From Bacillota bacterium (GTDB lineage: Bacteria; Bacillota; Clostridia; Lachnospirales; Lachnospiraceae): a stretch of DNA of 19,535 bases. This document shows positions 1-6,898 of this stretch, piece after piece; the first letter of the stretch is position 1, and each line of letters begins with the position of its first letter. The notes beneath the pieces were generated by a model. That model was not told the origin of the DNA, made no database searches, and saw only the letters and a list, made by a program, of their open reading frames with translations. Position numbers and translations under genes: made by a program. The stretch is from assembly GCA_023415475.1 (NCBI GenBank), contig JAEZKL010000030.1, forward strand, positions 1 through 19,535, given 5' to 3'.

Positions 1-70
1 TCATTTTTAATGAAAATACCCGGGTTTATTTATATAAAAGATAGATCTACTAAAAAACAACCTTAAAAAT

Positions 71-113
71 GGGCTGCGCACTAGCGGTTGAATAACCGCT
101 AGTGCGACAGCCC
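71..113. terminator. Long bulged hairpin, possible bidirectional terminator
   Basis: GGGCTG (71-76) pairs with CAGCCC (108-113), and the 13-base arm 77-89 pairs perfectly with 94-106 around a GAAT loop. This gives 19 pairs with one bulged A at 107. The left side is preceded by an A run and the right side is followed by CTTTATT, so it could end transcripts on either strand. The T tract is weak, so a role as an RNA end or a mobile palindrome is also possible. Bases 1-70 hold no recognisable gene. Confidence 0.5.
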
Positions 114-118
114 CTTTA

Positions 119-143
119 TTGCTTGAATGATCTTTTCAAGCAA
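119..143. repeat. 25-base hairpin repeat, copy 1
   Basis: Nine-base arms TTGCTTGAA (119-127) and TTCAAGCAA (135-143) flank a TGATCTT loop. The whole 25 bases recur exactly at 249-273. A smaller hairpin with arms GTTGC (145-149) and GCAAC (153-157) follows at once. The function is unknown. Confidence 0.75.
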
Positions 144-165
144 GGTTGCGTAGCAACGATTTCTT

Positions 166-199
166 AACGAGCAATTTGCAGAAGGCAAATTGTGAGTCT
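166..199 (+). repeat. Short palindromic repeat, copy A
   Basis: Conserved flanks AACGAG (166-171) and TGAGTCT (193-199) enclose a stem CAATTTGC (172-179) and GCAAATTG (185-192) with loop AGAAG. Two related units with the same flanks but different, still paired, stems lie in the opposite orientation at 19015-19050 and 19059-19093. That pattern points to an interspersed structured repeat rather than a single terminator. Confidence 0.6.
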
Positions 200-221
200 A
201 GTATTCATAGTGTAATAATGC

Positions 222-250
222 AATCCTGCTCGAAAGAGCAGGATTTTTTT
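222..250 (+). terminator. Intrinsic terminator
   Basis: AATCCTGCTC (222-231) pairs perfectly with GAGCAGGATT (236-245) around a GAAA tetraloop and runs into a T tract ending at 250. It ends whatever transcript enters from the left, beyond the window, and insulates glpP. Confidence 0.8.
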
Positions 251-273
251 GCTTGAATGATCTTTTCAAGCAA
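249..273. repeat. 25-base hairpin repeat, copy 2
   Basis: This is an exact second copy of the hairpin at 119-143, starting within the T tract of the terminator at 222-250. The two copies bracket the palindromic repeat and the terminator. Confidence 0.75.
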
Positions 274-301
274 ACACGTCAAGCCGGTATTCATTTGCAT
301 A

Positions 302-330
302 TTGATAAAAGATAACAGAGAAGCTATAAT
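302..330 (+). promoter_or_regulatory. Promoter of glpP
   Basis: TTGATA (302-307), a 17-base spacer and a perfect TATAAT (325-330) form a strong sigma-A-type promoter. Transcription would start near 337, leaving a leader of about 80 bases that contains a small hairpin (339-344 with 352-357). Confidence 0.75.
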
Positions 331-416
331 TAGGAAGAAGTATCGTATTTGGATACTCCGGATTAGCAATAGTTATGATTAATGACCTGAAACTTTCGTG
401 GAGGCTTGAGATTAAT

Positions 417-983
417 ATGCATAAAAAATTTGTAAATGCAATGGATGAATGTCCGATTATTGCAGCGATTAAGGATATGGATGGTTTAAGCAGATGCTTG
501 GAATCAGATAGTAATATTATCTTTGTATTATTCGGAGATGTCTGTAATATATCCCATATAGTCAAAACCATAAAGGATTCAGGACGAATGGTTATTGTAC
601 ATATCGATTTGATTAACGGTCTTAGTTCAAAAGAGGTAGCGGTGGATTTCATTAAAAACAACACGGAAGCGGATGGTATTATATCAACGAAGGTCAGTCT
701 GATCAAAAGAGCTAAGGAGTTAGAGTTATTTACAGTCTTACGCTTCTTTCTTATTGATTCCATGGCATTTGAAAACATCAGAAAGCAAAGTGAGATGGTA
801 AAGCCGGATTACATCGAGGTACTACCGGGGGTTATGCCCAAGGTAATCAGTAAAATCAAAGAGATCAGTTCGGTTCCCATCATTGCTGGCGGACTAATCT
901 CGGATAAAGACGATGTGCTTTCTGCTCTGTCCGGAGGAGCTGTTTCAATTTCCACTACAAATCAGGAAGTCTGGTTTATGTGA
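417..983 (+). CDS. glpP: Glycerol-3-phosphate-responsive antiterminator GlpP
   Basis: This 188-residue cytosolic protein matches the GlpP family, a TIM-barrel-like RNA-binding regulator. In Bacillus subtilis, GlpP with bound glycerol 3-phosphate prevents termination in the leaders of glp genes. Visible family features are the N-terminal PIIAAIKD segment, VHIDLINGL, a DGIISTK stretch, the YIEVLPGVMPK segment, and the C-terminal PIIAGGLI and ISTTNQEVW segments. I chose the ATG at 417 because TGGAGG lies 12 bases upstream and because the homologue I recall starts about there. The in-frame ATG at 375 would add 14 unlike residues and has no ribosome site. A hairpin (983-990 with 998-1005) overlaps the stop codon but has little T tract. 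The terminator hairpin at 1151-1201, ahead of the glycerol operon, is its likely RNA target. Confidence 0.9.
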   Translation: MHKKFVNAMDECPIIAAIKDMDGLSRCLESDSNIIFVLFGDVCNISHIVKTIKDSGRMVIVHIDLINGLSSKEVAVDFIKNNTEADGIISTKVSLIKRAKELELFTVLRFFLIDSMAFENIRKQSEMVKPDYIEVLPGVMPKVISKIKEISSVPIIAGGLISDKDDVLSALSGGAVSISTTNQEVWFM

Positions 984-1040
984 TGCATTTTTGGATGAAA
1001 TGCATATATTAAGGATTATTTATAATTTATAGATTTTATA

Positions 1041-1080
1041 TTGCACAAAATTGAAAGATTTGCTAATATATTGGTAGAAT
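1041..1080 (+). promoter_or_regulatory. Promoter(s) of the glycerol catabolic operon
   Basis: TTGCAC (1041-1046), 17 bases and TAATAT (1064-1069) with an upstream TG (1061-1062) give an extended -10 promoter. A second overlapping candidate is TTGAAA (1051-1056), 18 bases and TAGAAT (1075-1080). Either would make a leader of about 140-150 bases carrying the terminator at 1151-1201. Confidence 0.65.
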
Positions 1081-1150
1081 AAGTGATTGATCAGTGTAAC
1101 CTAAGCACTGCTTCGATACTATAATTAAATATTGAATGCATGAGAATTAG

Positions 1151-1201
1151 AGCCAAGCAGAAAATACCATAATTTATGGTGTTGTTTGTTTGGCTTTTTT
1201 T
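1151..1201 (+). promoter_or_regulatory. Leader terminator, likely GlpP-controlled
   Basis: AGCCAA (1151-1156) pairs with TTGGCT (1190-1195), and ATACCAT (1164-1170) pairs with ATGGTGT (1176-1182) around AATTT. The parts between also pair, giving about 20 pairs with one mismatch and some G-U pairs. A T tract follows directly (1195-1201). Lying between promoter and first gene, it should terminate by default. Release by GlpP is inferred from the adjacent glpP gene and the known B. subtilis mechanism. Confidence 0.75.
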
Positions 1202-1225
1202 ATGTGCAAAAAGAGGAGAAAAAGC

Positions 1226-2683
1226 ATGTATGATGTAATCATTATCGGTGCCGGCGTAATCGGAAGCGCTGTGGCAAGGGAGTTAATGCGATGTGACAGA
1301 AAGATTGCGGTTCTGGAAAAAGGCTTGGATGTCTGTGAGGGAACCTCGAAAGCAAACAGCGGTATCGTTCATGCGGGCTTTGATGCCACACCGGGCAGTC
1401 TGAAAGCAAAGCTGAACGTGGAGGGTAATAGGAGAATGGAGCAGTTATCGCAGGAGCTCGATTTTTCATTCCGACAAAACGGTTCTCTTGTTCTTTGCTT
1501 TCAAGAGGATGAGAAGGATAAGCTACAAGCGCTTTACGAGAAGGGGATAAAAAACGGTGTCCTGGAGCTCCGGATTTTATCAGGGGAAGAAGCGAGAAGA
1601 CTGGAGCCAAAGCTTTCACAATCAGTAGTGGCTGCTTTGTATGCTCCTACGGGTGGAATTGTATGCCCCTTTGGACTTACGATTGCTTTGGCTGAAAATG
1701 CCTGTGTGAACGGTGCGGAATTTTATTTTAATGCAGAAGTAACTGCGATAGAAAAGAAGGAAGGCAGCTATTTGCTTCATTCTACAAAAGGAGTTTTTGA
1801 AAGTCGCGTCGTTGTCAATGCAGCAGGTGTTTACGCGGACAAATTACACAATATGGTCAGCGAGAAGAAAATGACTCTGATTGCAAGAAAAGGGGAATAC
1901 TGTCTGTTTGATAAACAAGTCGGAGGATTTGTATCAAAAACTATTTTCCAGCTGCCCACGAAATATGGCAAAGGTGTATTGATTTCTCCTACTGTACACG
2001 GCAATCTACTTATCGGCCCTACCGCAGAGGATGTGAACGATAAAGAGGGACAATTCACAACGGGAAGAGGACTGGAGGAAGTATTGAAGAAGGCAGCCTT
2101 AAGTACGAGCGAGCTTCCGCCCATGCGTCAAGTGATAACCTCCTTTGCAGGGCTTCGGGCTCATGAGGCTAAGGACGATTTTATCATTGAGGAAGTAGAG
2201 GATGCAAAAGGCTTTATCGACGTTGCGGGCATTGAATCCCCCGGATTAACCTGTGCTCCTGCAATTGGGTGCTTTGTTGCTGAATTAGTTAATAATATCG
2301 CACCGGCTATGAAGAAGAAGGATTATATAAGCCAAAGAACAGGAATAAAGAATATGGCTTCTGTCTCCAAGGAGGAGCAGAAGGATTTAATTAGCAAAAA
2401 TCCTGCTTATGCCAATGTAATCTGCCGCTGTGAAATGGTGACGGAAGGAGAAATACTGGACGCCATTCACAGACCCTTAGGTGCAAGAACCCTGGATGGT
2501 GTAAAGCGACGCACCCGTGCCGGGATGGGCAGATGCCAGGCCGGTTTCTGCTTGCCAAGAACAATGGAAATTCTTTCGAGGGAATGGGAGACTGGTATAA
2601 ATACCATCGTGAAATCGGAGGAAGGCTCTTATTTAATGACCGGTTATAACAAGCAGGATAAGGAAAGGGGAGTTCAAGCATGA
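1226..2683 (+). CDS. GlpA-like FAD glycerol-3-phosphate dehydrogenase with BFD-type [2Fe-2S] domain
   Basis: This 485-residue flavoprotein probably oxidises glycerol 3-phosphate to dihydroxyacetone phosphate. An N-terminal Rossmann motif G8-x-G10-x-x-G13 opens a DAO-fold domain of about 360 residues. The C-terminal part carries a BFD-like iron-sulfur domain with C400-x-C402 and C437-x4-C442. No membrane segment or signal peptide is visible. The start at 1226 has AGAGGAG at 1212-1218; the longer open frame from TTG at 1190 begins inside the terminator stem and is unlikely. Its stop overlaps the next start by four bases (ATGA), so translation is probably coupled. The context of GlpP, GlpK, NAD/FAD oxidoreductase and DUF1667 protein supports a glycerol role over the related 2-hydroxyglutarate oxidases of the same fold. 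I am fairly sure of the family and less sure of the exact substrate. Confidence 0.85.
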   Translation: MYDVIIIGAGVIGSAVARELMRCDRKIAVLEKGLDVCEGTSKANSGIVHAGFDATPGSLKAKLNVEGNRRMEQLSQELDFSFRQNGSLVLCFQEDEKDKLQALYEKGIKNGVLELRILSGEEARRLEPKLSQSVVAALYAPTGGIVCPFGLTIALAENACVNGAEFYFNAEVTAIEKKEGSYLLHSTKGVFESRVVVNAAGVYADKLHNMVSEKKMTLIARKGEYCLFDKQVGGFVSKTIFQLPTKYGKGVLISPTVHGNLLIGPTAEDVNDKEGQFTTGRGLEEVLKKAALSTSELPPMRQVITSFAGLRAHEAKDDFIIEEVEDAKGFIDVAGIESPGLTCAPAIGCFVAELVNNIAPAMKKKDYISQRTGIKNMASVSKEEQKDLISKNPAYANVICRCEMVTEGEILDAIHRPLGARTLDGVKRRTRAGMGRCQAGFCLPRTMEILSREWETGINTIVKSEEGSYLMTGYNKQDKERGVQA

Positions 2684-3981
2684 AATATGATATTGTTATC
2701 ATCGGTGGAGGTCCGGCAGGGCTCGCTGCGGCACTAGCCGCTAAAAAGCAGGGAATAGAAAAGGTGGTAATTATCGAGCGGGATAAGGAGCTTGGAGGAA
2801 TCCTTAATCAATGCATTCATAACGGATTTGGACTTCATACCTTTAAGGAAGAGCTGACGGGTCCGGAATATGCTGCAAGGTTCATTGAGAATGTCAAAGA
2901 GGCCGGTATACCTTACTTACTTAATACAATGGCAATCGATATCAGCCACAGGAAGACAGAGCTGGTTAACATCGACAGACCGTCTCAATATGAGATAACC
3001 TTGATGAATAAAGCGGACGGGTTATTTCAAATTGAATCCGATGCGGTAATTCTTGCAATGGGCTGTAGGGAGCGGCCGAGAGGAGCTCTTAATATACCCG
3101 GCTATCGTCCGGCAGGGATATATTCTGCCGGAACTGCCCAGCATTTTATTAATATCGAAGGCAGGATGCCCGGGAAAGAGGTAGTCATCTTAGGCTCCGG
3201 AGATATCGGATTGATTATGGCAAGGCGTATGACTTTGGAGGGGGCTAATGTGAAGGTGGTAGCAGAGGTGATGCCCTACTCAGGTGGCTTAAAACGTAAT
3301 ATCGCACAATGTCTGGATGATTTTGGAATTCCCTTGAAATTAAGTCATACGGTAATTGACATTGATGGGAAGGAACGGGTAAAGGGTGTTACTATAACAA
3401 AAGTGGATGAGAATTTGAAACCTATTCCCGGTACAGAGGAATATATACCCTGTGATACACTGCTGCTCTCAGTCGGTCTGATACCGGAGAATGAGCTTTC
3501 CATGAAGTTAGGAATTTCCCTCAGCCCAGTTACCTCCGGGCCAATTGTAGACGAGAGTCTGCAGACGAACCTTCCCGGCGTATTTGCCTGCGGTAATGTA
3601 CTTCATGTACATGACCTGGTAGATTATGTATCTCAGGAGGCTATGTCTGCCGGTAATAATGCCGCGATGTATGTTAAGGGAGAACTAAAGAATAAGGAGG
3701 AGCAAATAGTCATTAAGCCGGATTACGGAGTTCGTTATACGGTGCCGGCCTTTATCGATCCCGATCGCATGTCGGAGGAACTAACCGTGCGATTTCGCGT
3801 AAGTGAGTCATTCTCGCAGGTAAAGCTATGTGTATATTATGAGGATACCCTTGTGAAGGAAATAAAAAAGAGGATCATGGCGCCCGGTGAAATGGAGGAG
3901 ATTAAAATAAAGAAGACAGACTTAATGAAATATAATGATTTACGACAAATACGAATCGTAGTTAAAAAGGAGGTGGCTTGA
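2680..3981 (+). CDS. NAD(P)/FAD-dependent oxidoreductase, partner of the GlpA-like enzyme
   Basis: This 433-residue protein belongs to the two-dinucleotide-domain flavoproteins. The FAD motif is G9-x-G11-x-x-G14 and a second NAD(H)-binding motif is G172-x-G174-x-x-G177. Family signatures GGILNQCIHNGFGLHTF (with C45) and MGCRERPRG (C129) are present, and a GVFACGNV segment marks the C-terminal part of the FAD domain. The last 70 or so residues form an extra, probably beta-rich, tail ending in a lysine-rich stretch. The likely job is to pass electrons between the dehydrogenase flavin and iron-sulfur centre and NAD(H). That role is inferred from conserved gene order in clostridia and Thermotoga-type glp operons. 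It overlaps the upstream gene by four bases and is followed after one base by the DUF1667 gene. Confidence 0.85.
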   Translation: MKYDIVIIGGGPAGLAAALAAKKQGIEKVVIIERDKELGGILNQCIHNGFGLHTFKEELTGPEYAARFIENVKEAGIPYLLNTMAIDISHRKTELVNIDRPSQYEITLMNKADGLFQIESDAVILAMGCRERPRGALNIPGYRPAGIYSAGTAQHFINIEGRMPGKEVVILGSGDIGLIMARRMTLEGANVKVVAEVMPYSGGLKRNIAQCLDDFGIPLKLSHTVIDIDGKERVKGVTITKVDENLKPIPGTEEYIPCDTLLLSVGLIPENELSMKLGISLSPVTSGPIVDESLQTNLPGVFACGNVLHVHDLVDYVSQEAMSAGNNAAMYVKGELKNKEEQIVIKPDYGVRYTVPAFIDPDRMSEELTVRFRVSESFSQVKLCVYYEDTLVKEIKKRIMAPGEMEEIKIKKTDLMKYNDLRQIRIVVKKEVA

Positions 3982-3982
3982 T

Positions 3983-4342
3983 ATGGATAAGAAAGAGATG
4001 GTATGCATTTGCTGTCCATTGGGTTGCATGCTTAGTGTGACACAGGACGAAGAGGAGAGGCTTCTTGTTACAGGTAATTCCTGTCCAAGAGGAAAAACCT
4101 ATGCGATAACCGAAATGACTGACCCAAGAAGAATTGTGACTACTACCGTAAGAGTAAAAGGGTGTGATATTCCGATGGTATCCGTAAAAACAAAGGAGGG
4201 TATCCCCAAGAATAAAATGATGCAGTGCATTAAGGAATTGGCAGCGATTGAGCTTCAAGCACCGGTTCATAACGGAGATATCGTCAAAGCTGATATTGCC
4301 GGTACGGGCATCGATGTGATTGCAACAAAGAATATTGCTTAG
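3983..4342 (+). CDS. DUF1667 cysteine-cluster protein of the glp operon
   Basis: A 119-residue cytosolic protein of the DUF1667 family, which typically travels with the two flavoproteins upstream. The N terminus has C8-x-C10-C11-x3-C15 and then C34 in an NSCPRGKTY segment, arranged like a metal or iron-sulfur site. The remainder (DPRRIVTTTVRV, then a VKTKEGIPK stretch) resembles parts of molybdopterin-type oxidoreductases without any cofactor domain. A strong ribosome site (AAAAGGAGGTGG) precedes the ATG. I infer a small electron-transfer subunit of a three-part glycerol-3-phosphate oxidising complex; no biochemical role is evident from sequence alone. Confidence 0.8.
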   Translation: MDKKEMVCICCPLGCMLSVTQDEEERLLVTGNSCPRGKTYAITEMTDPRRIVTTTVRVKGCDIPMVSVKTKEGIPKNKMMQCIKELAAIELQAPVHNGDIVKADIAGTGIDVIATKNIA

Positions 4343-4354
4343 GAGAAGAAATCT

Positions 4355-5857
4355 ATGCGGGATAAATATATAATGGCATTGGATCAGGGAACGACAAGCT
4401 CCCGATGTGTCATAATGGATCAAAATGGAAGGCTTATTAGTAAAGCGCAGAGAGAGTTCGGGCAGATTTACCCCTATCCGGGTTGGGTAGAGCATGATCC
4501 GATGGAGATCTGGTCCTCCCAGCTCAGCGTTGCTACAGAAGCGATGGCAAAGCTTAATATTACAGCTAAGGAAATTGCAGCCTTAGGAATAACCAATCAG
4601 CGTGAAACTACTATTATTTGGAATAAGCATACGGGAGAACCGATTTATAATGCGATTGTATGGCAATGTCATAGGACAGCGGATCAGATTGTGAAGTTAA
4701 AAAAAGATGGCTTTGATCATGTCCTTCAGGAAAAGACCGGATTGATACCGGATGCCTATTTTTCGGCTACGAAAATCTGCTGGCTTCTCGATCACGTGGA
4801 GGGAGCTAGGAAGGAGGCAGAAGCAGGTAATCTATTGTTTGGTACAGTAGATACCTGGTTAATCTGGAAGCTAACAAATGGTAAGATCCATGCTACCGAT
4901 TATACGAATGCATCCAGAACCATGCTTTTTAATATAAGGACTCTATGCTGGGATGATGAGCTTCTGGAGTATTTTCATATCCCTAAAAATATGTTACCCC
5001 AAGTGAAGCCTTCCAGTCATCTATATGGTTATACGGATAGTAAGCTTCTGAGCGGAGAAATAGCCATAGCAGGTGTAGCCGGAGATCAGCAGGCTGCTTT
5101 GTTCGGGCAGCTGTGCTTTGAAGAGGGGGATGTTAAGAGTACCTATGGAACAGGGTGCTTTTTATTAATGAATACCGGACGGAAAGCAATCAGGTCCAAA
5201 CATGGACTGCTAACTACCATTGCAGCCGGTGCTACGTCAGAGGTGAGCTATGTGCTCGAAGGGAGTGTTTTCGCGGCTGGAGCCGTGATTCAATGGTTGA
5301 GGGATGGGCTCCATATGATTGAGGATGCAGCGCAGGTTGAGAGCTATGCGGAGCAAGCAGAGAATACCGGAGGAGTATATATCGTACCTGCCTTTACGGG
5401 TTTAGGAGCTCCCTACTGGAATCAATATGCGAGGGGGACTATCGTCGGCATAACCAGAGGCTGTAGTAAGGAGCATTTTATCCGCGCTGCGCTGGAAGCC
5501 ATTGCGTATCAGACTCATGATGTATTATGCGCTATGGAGAAGGATGCGGATTTATACATCAATAGCTTAAAGGTGGACGGAGGGGTAAGTGTGAACGATT
5601 TTCTGATGCAATTTCAGGCGGATATCCTACATACAAAGGTAGAGCGACCCGGATGTATTGAGACAACGGCTTTGGGTGCGGGATATCTTGCCGGTCTTGC
5701 CATTGGCTACTGGGGAGATCAGGAGGAAATCAAGAAGAACTGGATATTATCCAGAGAGTTTCATCCACGGCTGGAGAAGGAACGCACACAGAAGCTCTTA
5801 AATGGGTGGAAGAAGGCGGTAAAATGTGCATTAGCTTGGCAGGAAGGAGAAACGTAA
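4355..5857 (+). CDS. glpK: Glycerol kinase
   Basis: This 500-residue FGGY-family enzyme phosphorylates glycerol with ATP to glycerol 3-phosphate, trapping it in the cell and producing the GlpP inducer. Full-length features are the nucleotide loop LDQGTTSSR (D10, R17), TNQRETT for glycerol contact, the TVDTWLIWKLT segment, AGDQQAALFGQ with D244 as the likely catalytic base, TYGTGCF, and the KVDGGVSVNDFLMQF signature. AGGAG lies just upstream, overlapping the previous stop region. The loop just before AGDQQ reads SSHLYGYTDSKLLSGE. It is one residue shorter than in PTS-regulated Gram-positive enzymes and lacks the YHF-type histidine that HPr phosphorylates there. It also differs from the E. coli GGKGGTR loop that binds fructose bisphosphate. 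Activity control may therefore differ. Confidence 0.95.
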   Translation: MRDKYIMALDQGTTSSRCVIMDQNGRLISKAQREFGQIYPYPGWVEHDPMEIWSSQLSVATEAMAKLNITAKEIAALGITNQRETTIIWNKHTGEPIYNAIVWQCHRTADQIVKLKKDGFDHVLQEKTGLIPDAYFSATKICWLLDHVEGARKEAEAGNLLFGTVDTWLIWKLTNGKIHATDYTNASRTMLFNIRTLCWDDELLEYFHIPKNMLPQVKPSSHLYGYTDSKLLSGEIAIAGVAGDQQAALFGQLCFEEGDVKSTYGTGCFLLMNTGRKAIRSKHGLLTTIAAGATSEVSYVLEGSVFAAGAVIQWLRDGLHMIEDAAQVESYAEQAENTGGVYIVPAFTGLGAPYWNQYARGTIVGITRGCSKEHFIRAALEAIAYQTHDVLCAMEKDADLYINSLKVDGGVSVNDFLMQFQADILHTKVERPGCIETTALGAGYLAGLAIGYWGDQEEIKKNWILSREFHPRLEKERTQKLLNGWKKAVKCALAWQEGET

Positions 5858-5859
5858 TT

Positions 5860-5971
5860 ATGAAGAGTTTTCATATACCTTTTGGTACAAGCTATCTCGA
5901 CCACCTATGATGAGATGCAAAAGAAGTTTGGAAAAGGTATAAACAATCCGATTAATGAAGATATGATTTAA
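5860..5971 (+). pseudogene. Possible gene relic between glpK and glpQ
   Basis: An ATG at 5860, just after the glpK stop, opens only 16 codons before TGA at 5908. A different frame stays open across 5864-5971 and reads TTYDEMQKKFGKGINNPINEDMI before a stop at 5969-5971. The two stretches look like the head and tail of one deleted gene joined out of frame. I do not recognise the parent. It could instead be non-coding spacer, as the open frame is short. Confidence 0.3.
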
Positions 5972-5987
5972 CGAAAGGAAGAATATT

Positions 5988-6725
5988 ATGAAAGTAATTG
6001 CACATCGAGGTTACAGTGGCAGGTATCCCGAAAACACTATGCTTGCTTATGAAAAAGCAGTGGAAGCAGGCTGTGATGAGATTGAGATTGATGTACAAAT
6101 GACAAAGGACGGGGATCTTGTCATGCTCCATGATGAAAACGTGGAGCATATAACCAATGGAAAGGGATATATTAAGGATTTGACTTTTAAGGAACTACGG
6201 CAGTTTAATGTAGATGCAAAGTATGGGGATAAATATGGCTTTAATCCGATCCCAAGTCTGGAAGAATATCTGGATTGGGTTCGGAAACAGGATGTGACAA
6301 CCAATATTGAATTGAAAAACAGGAAATACTATTATCCTGGTTTGGAGGAAAAAACACTAGAGCTGGTTAAAAAATACGGATTAACAGATCGGGTGATGTT
6401 CTCTTCCTTCAATCATGTATCTCTGCTTAAATGTAAGTATTTAGCTTCTGATATTGAATGCGGAATATTAGTAGGTAAGCCGGAGATCTGGAATGCAGGA
6501 TACTTTGCCAGGGAATATCATCTGGAATGCTACCATCCTGACATCATGAGCCTTACAAAAGAGACAGTTGATAATTGTAAGGAGAACGGTATTAAGGTGA
6601 ATGTGTGGACAATTAATGGCATGGATGAACTGCAGAAGATGTATCTTTGGGAATGCGACGGGGTAATTACTAATTATCCCGATATCTGTAAAGCCTGGCT
6701 AAGCAAGACAACAAATAGAGAATAA
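5988..6725 (+). CDS. glpQ: Glycerophosphodiester phosphodiesterase, cytosolic
   Basis: This 245-residue protein is a complete GDPD-family TIM barrel that cleaves glycerophosphodiesters to glycerol 3-phosphate and an alcohol. The catalytic and metal residues are visible: H6-R7 in AHRGYSG, E15-N16, E33 and D35 in EIEIDVQ, and H48-D49 in VMLHDE. Later come NIELKN, a VMFSSFNH segment, and VNVWTING near the end, all typical. There is no signal peptide, so it acts on imported or internal diesters, as in the short UgpQ-like members rather than the secreted B. subtilis GlpQ. AAAGGAAG precedes the ATG at good spacing. It lies 130 bases after glpK and probably shares its transcript, feeding the same glycerol-3-phosphate pool. 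Confidence 0.92.
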   Translation: MKVIAHRGYSGRYPENTMLAYEKAVEAGCDEIEIDVQMTKDGDLVMLHDENVEHITNGKGYIKDLTFKELRQFNVDAKYGDKYGFNPIPSLEEYLDWVRKQDVTTNIELKNRKYYYPGLEEKTLELVKKYGLTDRVMFSSFNHVSLLKCKYLASDIECGILVGKPEIWNAGYFAREYHLECYHPDIMSLTKETVDNCKENGIKVNVWTINGMDELQKMYLWECDGVITNYPDICKAWLSKTTNRE

Positions 6726-6726
6726 C

Positions 6727-6755
6727 GGCTTTTTACTACTCGTTTACGAAAAGCC
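6727..6755 (+). terminator. Weak hairpin after glpQ
   Basis: GGCTTTT (6727-6733) pairs with AAAAGCC (6749-6755) just after the glpQ stop. The stem is short, the loop is long and no T tract follows, so it is only a weak candidate for the end of the glycerol operon. Bases 6756-6809 hold nothing recognisable. Confidence 0.3.
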
Positions 6756-6809
6756 AAGTAAAATCAGCACCTCTAGTAAGGCGCTGTAATTGAAACAGAA
6801 CTACATAAT

Positions 6810-6841
6810 GGTAATATTTGCATAAACATGCAAATATTACC
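6810..6841. promoter_or_regulatory. Perfect 14-base-pair palindrome upstream of the regulator promoter
   Basis: GGTAATATTTGCAT (6810-6823) and its exact complement ATGCAAATATTACC (6828-6841) are separated by AAAC. No T tract follows. It sits 14 bases upstream of the -35 region of the next promoter, where an activator or repressor dimer would bind. It could also be the RNA end of the glycerol transcript. Confidence 0.5.
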
Positions 6842-6855
6842 TGGTCGTGGTCTAA

Positions 6856-6898
6856 TAGACTTATTATGTTTTATATGGTATAGTTTACTTAAAACATA
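6856..6898 (+). promoter_or_regulatory. Promoter with operator-like inverted repeat
   Basis: TAGACT (6856-6861), 17 bases and TATAGT (6879-6884) with TG at 6876-6877 form an extended -10 promoter. A perfect nine-base inverted repeat, TATGTTTTA (6865-6873) and TAAAACATA (6890-6898), is centred on the -10 hexamer, a geometry suited to repressor binding. The downstream leader (about 6891-7104) contains a hairpin TCTGGA/TCCAGA (6972-6986) and a 12-codon frame, MVIWRIQTSFLT (6965-7003), whose stop overlaps an ATG in frame with the regulator. Confidence 0.55.

Noticed and set aside
375..416. Longer glpP start at the ATG at 375
   Set aside because: It has no ribosome site and adds 14 residues that do not resemble the family start; 417 has TGGAGG upstream.
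266..778. 170-codon minus-strand frame over glpP
   Set aside because: The plus-strand frame is clearly GlpP; the minus frame shows no family resemblance and runs through the glpP promoter.
983..1005. Hairpin over the glpP stop as a terminator
   Set aside because: The eight-pair stem is AT-rich and lacks a following T tract; at most it is a weak RNA end.
1190..1225. Start of the GlpA-like gene at TTG 1190
   Set aside because: The codon lies in the descending arm of the leader terminator; AGAGGAG and the MYDVIIIGAG start support 1226.
1242..2702. Minus-strand open frames inside the glycerol flavoprotein genes
   Set aside because: They are shadows of strong plus-strand coding sequence, with low-complexity proline, serine and leucine-rich translations and no recognisable domain.
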